The notes under the pieces: model-generated | Told to the model about the DNA's origin: nothing | The model's database searches: none | What the model saw: only the letters and a program-made list of their open reading frames with translations | Source of the DNA: Verrucomicrobiota bacterium | GTDB taxonomy: Bacteria > Verrucomicrobiota > Verrucomicrobiia > Opitutales > UBA2995 | Assembly (NCBI GenBank): GCA_027297085.1 | Contig: JAPUIL010000039.1 | Coordinates: 1 to 5,821, forward strand | Reading direction: 5' to 3' | DNA: 5,821 bases | Part shown: positions 1-5,821 of the stretch, piece after piece | Layout: every line of letters begins with the position of its first letter | Position numbering within the stretch: the stretch's first letter is position 1 | Made by a program: the position numbers and the translations under genes

Positions 1-1161
1 TTTTTCGCGGATGGATGGGTTGGCCTCGATGGATTGTAATTTGGTGTGTAGGCGTTCGGGCCAACGCCTTTTCTTGAGAACTTCTCCGACACCCAATCGC
101 TCAATTTCTGCACCCCAGAAATGTTGATCGGCAATATGAGGAATAATTATCTGAGGCCGACCTGCCGATAGGACAGATGCGGTCGTGCCAGCCCCTCCGT
201 GGTGAATGACACAGGAGGCGTGTCGAAATAATTGATCATGTGACACCTTTCCTAATACCAGAATATCCGGTCTCTCCACCTCGACTGACAAACCTGACCA
301 ACCGGTCTGAACGATGATCTTTTCCCCTTTTGGCCAGTTTCTTTCAAACCGGCTCATGATCAAATGTGTGTCGTCGAATGCAACGCTCCCAAAGGTCAGA
401 ATGGGTACGTGCTCCCCTCGGCAAAAAGCGCAGATGCGTGCTTCCAGCTCCTCCGACTCCTTTGCTTGCCAGCGCAGGAAGCCGGTGATCCGGAACCGTG
501 GGTCCATTTTGCCTCGGTTGGACATCAAGGCCTTTGATACTGCTGCCAATACCAGTTCGGAAGGGTTCATTAAAAAGTTTTTTGCCTGAGGAAGTCCTTT
601 TTGAGCTAATTTTTCTCCGATTATCTGGTTGATCGACTTATCTACTACCACATTGGCCAGGCGCCAAAAGAACATATTCCAAGCGGACTGGATGGCATAA
701 GGCAATCCGCGCAAGGGTGGCACTAATTCCGGTGGGTAGTCCGGGGAGGGGATGGTATTGTGGCAAAATGCAATGGACACGAAGGGTTTGTCCTGACGCG
801 CTGCGATTGCTTTGTAGTGTGGAAACAAATTCGAGCTAACCAAAACGTCGTGAGTTCTTAAGGCTTCCTCTACGCGATCGATAAGTTCCGATAGGAACGG
901 CAGTGCTCCACGATAGATTGCCCGCAATTGGAGAATGAGGTGGTTGGCCCGATTCAGCTCACGCATGAACTCGGTGAAAATTTCCTGTTCCCATTCCGGT
1001 GGCAGGTGCAGGTAGTTCAGGCCGGCACGCTGGATCTCTTGCTCATATAGGGGAGCGGATGCGAAGGTTACCTGATGTCCTGCTTCCCTCAGGGCCTTTC
1101 CATAGGCAATGATCGGGTAGATGTCTCCGATGGATCCATGAGAGGTGAGTAGTACACGCAT
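1..1161 (-). CDS. UGT-like family GT1 glycosyltransferase (3' end cut by window edge)
   Basis: This gene probably transfers a sugar from a nucleotide sugar to a small lipophilic or lipid acceptor in the cytoplasm, as bacterial UGT/MGT-type GT1 enzymes do. The frame is open from an ATG at 1161 to the left edge, giving 387 residues without a stop; the family usually has about 400-430, so only the C-terminal tail is missing. It starts MRVLLTSHGSIGDIYP, the classic N-terminal acceptor-domain motif (G9-S-I-G-D-I-Y-P16). The C-terminal donor domain carries HHGGAGT at residues 320-326, which binds the nucleotide sugar phosphates, and a DQ pair at 345-346 in the position that recognises the sugar. 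An AGG lies about 7 bases before the ATG. It is last in a minus-strand run behind a small membrane protein gene and a GT4 gene. The acceptor cannot be told from sequence; sterol, carotenoid, glycolipid or macrolide-type acceptors are all known in the family. The family call is firm. Confidence 0.93.
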   Translation of the reverse strand, partial: MRVLLTSHGSIGDIYPIIAYGKALREAGHQVTFASAPLYEQEIQRAGLNYLHLPPEWEQEIFTEFMRELNRANHLILQLRAIYRGALPFLSELIDRVEEALRTHDVLVSSNLFPHYKAIAARQDKPFVSIAFCHNTIPSPDYPPELVPPLRGLPYAIQSAWNMFFWRLANVVVDKSINQIIGEKLAQKGLPQAKNFLMNPSELVLAAVSKALMSNRGKMDPRFRITGFLRWQAKESEELEARICAFCRGEHVPILTFGSVAFDDTHLIMSRFERNWPKGEKIIVQTGWSGLSVEVERPDILVLGKVSHDQLFRHASCVIHHGGAGTTASVLSAGRPQIIIPHIADQHFWGAEIERLGVGEVLKKRRWPERLHTKLQSIEANPSIREK

Positions 1162-1209
1162 CAATAGCCTTTTATCCTGTCGATTGTGTTTCCAGCCTCA
1201 ACAGCTTTT

Positions 1210-1265
1210 GTGTTACACTTACCTTTCATTTCCGTGACAATGACTGTCAGTCTGAGAAGTTCTCA
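1210..1265. repeat. Cluster of three short palindromes upstream of the GT1 gene
   Basis: Three inverted repeats lie within 56 bp: GTGT-T-ACAC (1210-1218), TGACA-ATGAC-TGTCA (1235-1249) and TGAGAA-G-TTCTCA (1253-1265). The first overlaps the candidate -10 box and the second overlaps the candidate -35 box, which would suit repressor sites. The longest could instead be a weak hairpin in a transcript reading through from the small membrane protein gene. None has a U-tract, so a terminator is unlikely. Short palindromes also arise by chance. Confidence 0.3.
1212..1240 (-). promoter_or_regulatory. Candidate sigma70-type promoter for the GT1 gene
   Basis: On the minus strand, TTGTCA (1240-1235, five of six matches to TTGACA) is followed after exactly 17 bases by TGTAAC (1217-1212, four of six matches to TATAAT). 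A start near 1205 would leave a leader of about 45 bases before the ATG at 1161. The spacing is ideal but the -10 box is weak, and the consensus of this organism is unknown. The 111-bp gap in an otherwise tightly packed run makes a separate promoter reasonable. Confidence 0.3.
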
Positions 1266-1272
1266 TGAGGAT

Positions 1273-1422
1273 TTATTCCCCTCCTGTCATGTGAAGTACC
1301 ACGCGAACAATCAGATAGATCACGCCTACGGCAACAATGGCATAGATGGCGAAGTTGGAAGACGGTTTACCGTGCTTCTGCGTATTGGATTTACCTCCGG
1401 CCCCTTTATCGATTTGGGTCAT
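1273..1422 (-). CDS. Small single-pass membrane protein, 49 residues
   Basis: A short frame runs from ATG at 1422 to TAA at 1273 and encodes 49 residues. The first 23 residues are polar and basic (K6, K11, K16, H17, K19). They are followed by a clear hydrophobic segment at about 24-43 (FAIYAIVAVGVIYLIVRVVL) and a short tail, HMTGGE. By the positive-inside rule the N-terminus should face the cytoplasm. The ATG lies only 12 bases after the stop of the GT4 gene, and no other gene claims this stretch, which argues for a translated gene in the same operon. Only a weak GAG-type ribosome site precedes it. I do not recognise a family. It could be a membrane partner of the neighbouring glycosyltransferases, but that is a guess from position alone. 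Confidence 0.6.
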   Translation of the reverse strand: MTQIDKGAGGKSNTQKHGKPSSNFAIYAIVAVGVIYLIVRVVLHMTGGE

Positions 1423-1434
1423 GCTCGTTATTTG

Positions 1435-2700
1435 CTAAAGTGGTTTACTGCCTTCTTCATGCATTGCTATTAATACCTCCTCGAAATTTGCCAGAACGGT
1501 TTCGGGAGAAAATCGTTTAACCCAATTGAAGCCGTTTTTTGAATACAATTCCAATACGGATCGGTCGGCGCCAATGCGTTGCAGTTGATCGACTATTTCG
1601 GCCGCGTCGTCCGGGTGTGCCGTCACACCGGCCTGGGCTTCCTCCAGTGAATCGAGAAGAGGGCTTTCGTAATCGCAGACCGCGAGGATGGGGCAACCGG
1701 CTGCAAGTATGCTGAGGACTTTGCTGGGGAAGAAAGCTTTACCTGAACCGAGCACCTGGGTGACCAGGCTTATGTCAATGGAGGTCAATATCTTTTTATA
1801 ATCGTCGTAGGGTAGCAAGGGTGTGAAAATGAGGTTATCCAGACCGAGTTCCGCGGCTTTTTCAGTGAGTCGTGCTTTTTCCGCCCCGTCCCCACAGATC
1901 ATGAGAGTGATATCTTTGGCGGGAACGCTTCTTTGTTTCAGTTCCAGAGCAGTATCAAGCAGGATATCCAAACCCTGTTTGGAACCGAGGTTGCCGGAGT
2001 AGACAGCCAGGAAGGTTTCGTCGGCTACCCCCAGCGTCCGCCTGACAGCTAGAGCTTCTTCGGTCCTCCGGGTAGGCAGGGGACTATGTTTACTTATAGG
2101 AATCCAGTTGGGGAGTAAATTAATCTTTTCTGAAGGGAGGTTTTTTTCTCTGAGGACGTTCACCATAGCTGGGGTTATGCCGCTGACCGCGTTCATCCAT
2201 TGGTAGGTCAATGCTTCAATCCAATAAAGAGTCTTGATAAGCCAGCCTTGCGTCAGCATGTCCAACCATACGGCTGCATCGGGTTGCAGGTCCTGGATAT
2301 GAAAAAGAACCGGCCGGCCCTTCAGCTTCGCTACAAACCCGATAGCCAGGCCCGATAGTAGGGGTGGCGATACCACCACGTAGACGTCCGGGGCTTTTGA
2401 GAAGAGAGCGCGAAGGACGCTGGAGCCGATAAAGGTCAGCTCGTGGATCATCCGCTTAATTGCGGTGGCTTTTGCCGGCACGTAATGCCAACCGCGGTGA
2501 ACGGTGACCTGGTTTATAATGTCTGTGCGGCAAAGGAGTTTTTCCTCGCTAGGATTCTTTTTCCACAATGGGTAATAGGAAAAAGTGGAAATCATTTCCA
2601 CTTCATGGGATTTTTTCAGGTATTCACAGAGCCCTGTATTGAATGGGCCAATACCTGTGGTTTCCGGATGATAGTTGATGCCAATAACCGTAACGCGCAT
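1435..2700 (-). CDS. WcaI-like family GT4 glycosyltransferase
   Basis: The product, 421 residues, is a GT-B fold glycosyltransferase that resembles WcaI, the putative fucosyltransferase of colanic acid synthesis (about 407 residues). It would add a sugar from a nucleotide donor to a growing surface polysaccharide or glycolipid at the inner face of the cytoplasmic membrane. The N-terminal Rossmann domain opens with GINYHPETTGIGPF (7-20), typical of the WcaI group. LFHIQDLQPDAA (132-143), LLPNW (195-199), VYSGNLGSKQGLD (233-245), ICGDG (268-272) and FPSKVLSILAAGCP (324-337) follow in the expected order; the last, with the acidic stretch E345 to E354, forms the donor site. The start at 2700 fits the family N-terminus, although no Shine-Dalgarno sequence is visible. 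It lies 72 bp after the helicase and 12 bp before the small membrane protein gene. The exact sugar and acceptor are unknown. Confidence 0.92.
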   Translation of the reverse strand: MRVTVIGINYHPETTGIGPFNTGLCEYLKKSHEVEMISTFSYYPLWKKNPSEEKLLCRTDIINQVTVHRGWHYVPAKATAIKRMIHELTFIGSSVLRALFSKAPDVYVVVSPPLLSGLAIGFVAKLKGRPVLFHIQDLQPDAAVWLDMLTQGWLIKTLYWIEALTYQWMNAVSGITPAMVNVLREKNLPSEKINLLPNWIPISKHSPLPTRRTEEALAVRRTLGVADETFLAVYSGNLGSKQGLDILLDTALELKQRSVPAKDITLMICGDGAEKARLTEKAAELGLDNLIFTPLLPYDDYKKILTSIDISLVTQVLGSGKAFFPSKVLSILAAGCPILAVCDYESPLLDSLEEAQAGVTAHPDDAAEIVDQLQRIGADRSVLELYSKNGFNWVKRFSPETVLANFEEVLIAMHEEGSKPL

Positions 2701-2772
2701 GGCGGGGCGTATGAAGCGGGAAAGTCTAGATTGGGAGGATTCTTGTTGGAGGTCTCAATTTTGCGCTCACTG

Positions 2773-4092
2773 TTACCGGCGTCTGCGATTCATATTAATG
2801 GGCATAGTGTTTGCCGGTATATAGCCGCGATTACGTCCTCGGCGGACAGGTCTCACGACCTCCTGTTTTTGCAGGAGGGTGGTAAAGGCGTATTCAAAGT
2901 TCTCCAGAGTTACCCGTTCGAGGGGTTTGTCAATGTAGGCTTCGATGGCCCGAACCTGGTCTCCCTCATCGGCACTGAAGAGTGTGAGAGCGTCACCTTC
3001 GGTATTGGCTCGTCCAGTCCGGCCGATACGGTGCACGTAATTCTCAGCGTTCCGCGGTACATCGTAGTTAACCACATGGGTGATGCCGGAAATGTCGAGG
3101 CCGCGTCCGGCCACATCGGTAGCAATGAGGATTTCGAAATCTCCGTTCTTGAATCCTTCCAGGGCAAGTTTGCGTTCACGCTGGGAACGGTCGGAATGCA
3201 AGGTGTGGGCTATGTGGTTGTTGCGCTCGAGTTTGCGGGCAACCACTTCGGCATCGAGTTTGCGCTCGGTAAAGATCAGCACGCTCTGGTAATCCAAGTC
3301 GTTCAATAAACGGACGAGTAACTCCATTTTTTGCTCGCGAGCCACGGGGTAGAGGCAGTGGTTTACCATCTCTGCGGGGGAGCGGCGTTGCCCCACGTCG
3401 ACGGAGAATGGGTTTGTGAGTGACCACTTGGCCAGGTACTCAATCTCTGAAGGAATGGTGGCGGAGAAGAAAAGGGTCTGCCGTTTTTTCGGTGTGAGTT
3501 TGACTATGCGTTTCACATCGGGCAAGAAACCCATGTCGAGCATACGGTCTACTTCATCGAGTACTACAACTTCTATGTCCTTAAAATTGATTGTCCGCTG
3601 TTGATGGTGATCAAGCAGGCGACCGGGTGTGGCTACCACCACGTCGACGCCTTTAGCCAGAAGCTCCTTTTGGCGGCCGTAACCAACACCACCCTGAATG
3701 AGCGCAGTCCTGAGGTTAGTATATTTTGAATAGGTGCGGAAGGCGTTGGTGACTTGGTCGGCGAGTTCCCGCGTAGGCTCCAATACCAGGCAACGGAATT
3801 TCCCGTGATTGTTTAGGTTGGAAATGACAGGCAGGGCAAAGGCCGCGGTTTTTCCGGTGCCGGTTTGAGATGAGCCGATGACATCCCGGCCTTCAAGCAC
3901 TATGGGAATCGCTTGGGCCTGGATGTGGGTAGGCTCCTGGTAACCACTTTTGACAACCGCCCGGACGACCTTATGTTTTAGGCCAAGGGCTTTAAATGGA
4001 TGGTCGTCGAGTGAGTCGTTTTGCCCGGATTCGGGCTGTGGTTCTGGGTCGGACATAAGTGTCTTAAAGTTCGGTCTCTTTTTTGGAATCAC
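2773..4092 (-). CDS. DEAD-box ATP-dependent RNA helicase, RhlE-like
   Basis: This cytoplasmic RNA helicase unwinds short RNA duplexes and remodels RNA-protein complexes, for example in ribosome assembly or mRNA decay. All family motifs are present in order: F33 and the Q motif ending near Q58, Walker A SSQTGTGKT (74-82), PTRELADQ (106-113), GG (134-135), TPGRLLDH (155-162), motif II DEVD (179-182), SAT (210-212), LIFTERK (272-278), ATDVAGRGLDI (324-334) and HRIGRTGR (354-361). Motif II has V where the family name-giving A sits. A short basic tail (RPVRRGRNRG and a final RRRR) may bind RNA. The start is uncertain. The longest frame begins with GTG at 4092; an ATG at 4056, beginning MSDPEP, would give 427 residues. 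Neither has a clear ribosome site, and an in-frame stop lies not far upstream. RhlE is the closest familiar subgroup, but I did not assign a symbol. Confidence 0.95.
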   Translation of the reverse strand: MIPKKRPNFKTLMSDPEPQPESGQNDSLDDHPFKALGLKHKVVRAVVKSGYQEPTHIQAQAIPIVLEGRDVIGSSQTGTGKTAAFALPVISNLNNHGKFRCLVLEPTRELADQVTNAFRTYSKYTNLRTALIQGGVGYGRQKELLAKGVDVVVATPGRLLDHHQQRTINFKDIEVVVLDEVDRMLDMGFLPDVKRIVKLTPKKRQTLFFSATIPSEIEYLAKWSLTNPFSVDVGQRRSPAEMVNHCLYPVAREQKMELLVRLLNDLDYQSVLIFTERKLDAEVVARKLERNNHIAHTLHSDRSQRERKLALEGFKNGDFEILIATDVAGRGLDISGITHVVNYDVPRNAENYVHRIGRTGRANTEGDALTLFSADEGDQVRAIEAYIDKPLERVTLENFEYAFTTLLQKQEVVRPVRRGRNRGYIPANTMPINMNRRRR

Positions 4093-4278
4093 ACAACAGA
4101 AGGGATAACGGCGGAAAACCCAAGATCATTTTTCCAGGTCCAATAGGCGAAAAAACTGTGGATTTAGGCTGTTGAACTTCTAAAGCCAGGCGGCTGGATC
4201 GGCTCGACTGCTCTTCAAATAAGATTATTTGAAAAAAAGTTTGTTTTTGCTACTACAACGTTAAAGTCCCGCTTAATA
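4093..4278. promoter_or_regulatory. Divergent intergenic region between helicase and lpxR-like gene
   Basis: This 186-bp stretch separates two genes transcribed away from each other, so it should carry both promoters. It is A/T-rich near the lpxR-like gene, with runs of A and T at about 4232-4247. I found no convincing pair of -35 and -10 boxes. The best on the plus strand is TTGAAA (4229-4234) with TACAAC (4254-4259) at a 19-base spacing, which is poor. The one clear structure is the palindrome listed separately. Confidence 0.5.
4214..4233. promoter_or_regulatory. 20-bp palindrome, possible operator
   Basis: TTCAAATAA (4214-4222) and its exact reverse complement TTATTTGAA (4225-4233) are separated by two bases, GA. 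It lies 45 bp before the ATG of the lpxR-like gene, in a divergent region where a terminator is not expected. The size and symmetry suit a dimeric repressor site that could control either or both genes. The right arm overlaps the TTGAAA that might act as a -35 box. The cognate regulator is not in the window. Confidence 0.4.
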
Positions 4279-5343
4279 ATGAAACGCTTCCTTGCCAGTA
4301 GTGTGATTGGATGGTCAATGATGACCGGCATTTGGGCCGCATCGGATGATAAAACCGTAGAAGATCAGCTGGAAAAAGACGGGTCCTGGAGCCTGAGCCT
4401 TTATTTCGAAAACGACATGTTTGCCAGCACGGATCAGCAATATACCAATGGCACCAAAATCTCTTGGGTGTCTCCCGATGTGGCTGAGTATGTTCATACC
4501 AGTTTCCCTTATCTTACTGAATATATCGATCGGGAAGTAAAATTCCTGTCTCGCGGGTATGACCACAAGAACTTGGCATTTTCTATAGGACAAAACATGT
4601 ATACTCCTGAGGATATCGCGACCACGGAATTACTGGAAGACGATAGACCTTACGCCGCATGGCTCTATATCGGGACGGGATTTCACGCCAAGTCTCACCG
4701 GGTGCAGGACACACTTGAAATCCAACTAGGCGTGATAGGTCCTGCTGCCTTGGGAAAAGAAATTCAGGACCTGGTGCATGAATTGCGGGGAATTCCCAAG
4801 GCAAACGGATGGCATAATCAGCTACAAAATGAGCTTGGTCTCAACCTTGTCGGAGAGCGGCGTGTCCGATTGGAGCCAGACAACACAGGGCATGGTTGGG
4901 AAACCGACGCTATCGCCAGTGGCGGGATCGTATTGGGCAATGTGAGCACCTACGTGAACCTTGGTATTGAAGGTCGCGTTGGTTACAATTTGCCTCAGGA
5001 TTTTGGCACGACTCACATTCGACCAGGAGGTGAAACTAATATTCCTTTTCTGGATGAAAGAAATCGTTTTGAGAGTTACCGCGGCGAACAAGACTACGGG
5101 GTCTTATTTTTCGCCTCAGTTGAAGGACGAGCTATAGCCAGGGACATTTTTCTCGATGGTAACACTTTTCGAAGTAGTCACTCGGTGAGCAAAGAACCCC
5201 TGGTTGCGGATTTTGCAGCCGGTATCAAATTCAAGATTCGTTCATTCAAGGTATCATATTCTCAAGTGCGGCGTACCAAGCAATTTAAAATGCAACCGGA
5301 AGCCCATACCTTCGGGTCGCTTATGGTGTCCTTCGCCTATTGA
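4279..5343 (+). CDS. LpxR-family (DUF2219) outer-membrane lipid A 3'-O-deacylase homologue
   Basis: The product, 354 residues, resembles LpxR, a calcium-dependent outer-membrane enzyme that removes the 3'-acyloxyacyl group of lipid A and so alters how the cell surface is sensed. A signal peptide is clear: MKRF, a hydrophobic stretch and a likely cut after IWA or IWAA (20/21). The mature chain has the family marks: ENDMF (44-48) with N45 and D46, DQQYTNG (52-58), DDRPYAAWLY (121-130), LGVIGPAALGKEIQDLVH (150-167) with Q163 and H167 spaced like the catalytic Gln118/His122 pair of Salmonella LpxR, and GWHNQL (177-182). The chain ends in SFAY, an aromatic C-terminal residue typical of beta-barrels. 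It is longer than Salmonella LpxR (about 319 residues), partly from a linker after the signal. It ends TGA followed at once by TAG. It is divergent from the glycosyltransferase run. Family membership is strong; activity on this host's lipid A is inferred. Confidence 0.92.
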   Translation: MKRFLASSVIGWSMMTGIWAASDDKTVEDQLEKDGSWSLSLYFENDMFASTDQQYTNGTKISWVSPDVAEYVHTSFPYLTEYIDREVKFLSRGYDHKNLAFSIGQNMYTPEDIATTELLEDDRPYAAWLYIGTGFHAKSHRVQDTLEIQLGVIGPAALGKEIQDLVHELRGIPKANGWHNQLQNELGLNLVGERRVRLEPDNTGHGWETDAIASGGIVLGNVSTYVNLGIEGRVGYNLPQDFGTTHIRPGGETNIPFLDERNRFESYRGEQDYGVLFFASVEGRAIARDIFLDGNTFRSSHSVSKEPLVADFAAGIKFKIRSFKVSYSQVRRTKQFKMQPEAHTFGSLMVSFAY

Positions 5344-5458
5344 TAGAGCCGGATGTGTTTCGACACCATTATACTTCTCCACCTGCGTAAGAGGTTCCGG
5401 CGCTATGCAGTAAGAGGAATCAGGAGCAACGCGCTGCTGACCTAGGATTAGTAGCTTA

Positions 5459-5488
5459 TACCACTTTTCACTAAGAATGCGATCGTGG
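5459..5488 (+). repeat. Left terminal inverted repeat
   Basis: The first 24 bases are identical to the reverse complement of 5699-5722. Then comes a T/C difference at 5483 (partner 5698), followed by five more matches, CGTGG. In a single strand the mismatch is a T-G pair, and two more T-G/G-T pairs (5489-5692 and 5490-5691) would extend the stem to 32 pairs. Confidence 0.85.
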
Positions 5489-5500
5489 TGCAACTCATTC

Positions 5501-5574
5501 TGGAAGCAGCGCAAGGCGCGCCTTCCTGCGAGTATCTGGATACTTGCAGGAGGGCGGAACGCTGCGAACTTCCA
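5501..5574. repeat. Long imperfect stem-loop inside the element
   Basis: An inner stem pairs 5519-5535 with 5540-5556: 17 pairs including two G-T pairs, closed by a four-base loop CTGG. An outer stem pairs TGGAAG (5501-5506) with CTTCCA (5569-5574) and CAGCG (5507-5511) with CGCTG (5560-5564), with a four-base bulge at 5565-5568 and an internal loop between the two stems. There is no T-run after it, so it is not a standard intrinsic terminator. Confidence 0.7.
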
Positions 5575-5625
5575 TAAGGAGCGCATCCCAGTGGGACAGA
5601 TGGCTTTGGGGCGGGGGCGGCGTTC

Positions 5626-5663
5626 GCGGCACTTGCCAGGGCCTGGGCCCAGTCAAGGGCCGC
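5626..5663. repeat. Second stem-loop inside the element
   Basis: GCGGC (5626-5630) pairs with GCCGC (5659-5663) and CTTG (5632-5635) with CAAG (5654-5657), separated by a single A/G mismatch. The loop itself contains the perfect palindrome CTGGGCCCAG (5643-5652). It is weaker than the first stem-loop, but it adds to the impression that the interior is built to fold. Confidence 0.45.
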
Positions 5664-5692
5664 AGCCTTGCTCCAGCCGAAAATCCATTCTG

Positions 5693-5722
5693 CCACGGTC
5701 GCATTCTTAGTGAAAAGTGGTA
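5693..5722 (-). repeat. Right terminal inverted repeat
   Basis: This is the partner of the left end at 5459-5488, in opposite orientation and with one mismatch at 5698. It is followed directly by TTA (5723-5725), which repeats the TTA before the left end. Confidence 0.85.
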
Positions 5723-5821
5723 TTAGGTGGCAGATTTTAAAACTGAATTCGCGGGTCGTTACGGATCCTATCGAGCAATTTCGATTCCGGCACGTTACTC
5801 TCTGCATAGGTTATACCTACC

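Larger units (their letters stand above)
5459..5722. mobile_element. MITE-like non-autonomous element with 30-bp inverted ends and TTA target duplication
   Basis: A 264-bp unit starts TACCACTTTTCAC and ends with the reverse complement. The end repeats (5459-5488 and 5693-5722) agree at 29 of 30 positions. Directly outside lie TTA (5456-5458) and TTA (5723-5725), which look like a 3-bp target duplication. Removing the element and one TTA restores a plausible empty site. No frame inside is long enough or similar enough to be a transposase, so it would need one supplied from elsewhere. The interior is more G+C-rich than the ends and folds into two stem-loops. It sits 115 bp after the lpxR-like stop and interrupts no recognisable gene. 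The family of the parent transposon cannot be named from the ends alone. TTA fits the TNA targets of some IS5-family groups, but the tips do not obviously match. Short frames across it are best regarded as spurious. Confidence 0.75.

Noticed and set aside
314..589. Plus-strand frame of 91 codons at the left
   Set aside because: It is antisense to the GT1 glycosyltransferase, whose conserved motifs are in the other strand.
1186..1473. Plus-strand frame of 95 codons
   Set aside because: It is antisense to the gap and the 49-residue gene, with no domain, start signal or composition to support it.
2443..3309. Plus-strand frame of 288 codons opposite the 5' part of the GT4 gene and the 3' part of the helicase gene
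   Set aside because: It is antisense to two well-supported genes, spans their junction, and its translation shows no recognisable domain.
5355..5366. GTGT-TTCG-ACAC hairpin just after the lpxR-like stop, as a terminator
   Set aside because: The stem has only four pairs and no T-run follows, so it is too weak to call.
5254..5586. Minus-strand frame of 110 codons from the lpxR-like 3' end into the element
   Set aside because: It joins antisense of a real gene with repeat sequence, so it cannot be an ancestral gene.
5448..5807. Minus-strand frame of 119 codons across the repeat element
   Set aside because: It runs through both inverted ends and the stem-loops, has low-complexity Ala/Pro content, and starts in non-repeat flank. 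It is best explained as a chance frame in a mobile repeat.
5811..5821. TTATACC at the right edge, resembling the TTA plus TACC at the left end of the element
   Set aside because: Only seven bases match before divergence and the window ends, so a second copy cannot be claimed.

Overview
The window looks like a chromosomal segment from a Gram-negative bacterium. An outer-membrane lipid A deacylase homologue with a signal peptide and a beta-barrel C-terminus implies an outer membrane. Base composition is intermediate. Most starts lack a good Shine-Dalgarno sequence. Together with the WcaI-type glycosyltransferase, this would fit a Verrucomicrobiota/Opitutae-like or similar marine lineage, but that placement is an inference from general impression and is not proven by the sequence.

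Layout. Positions 4092 to 1 carry a minus-strand run of four genes read right to left: a DEAD-box RNA helicase of the RhlE type (2773-4092), a WcaI-like family GT4 glycosyltransferase (1435-2700), a small single-pass membrane protein of 49 residues (1273-1422), and a UGT-like family GT1 glycosyltransferase (1-1161) that runs off the left edge. A 111-bp gap before the GT1 gene holds three small palindromes and a plausible sigma70-type promoter, so that gene may have its own control. The 186-bp divergent region 4093-4278 separates the helicase from a plus-strand gene for an LpxR-family (DUF2219) lipid A 3'-O-deacylase homologue (4279-5343). That region contains a 20-bp palindrome suited to an operator.

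Downstream of the lpxR-like gene, 5344-5821 has no convincing gene. It does contain a 264-bp element (5459-5722) bounded by 30-bp terminal inverted repeats with one mismatch and flanked by a 3-bp direct repeat, TTA. Inside are two further stem-loops, and no believable transposase fits. This is best read as a MITE-like non-autonomous transposable element and is the most interesting non-coding object here. The flanks 5344-5455 and 5726-5821 show nothing else I can support.

Functionally, the two glycosyltransferases, the small membrane protein and the lipid A deacylase suggest an envelope/surface-glycan neighbourhood. The helicase is probably a housekeeping RNA-remodelling gene that happens to lie upstream.
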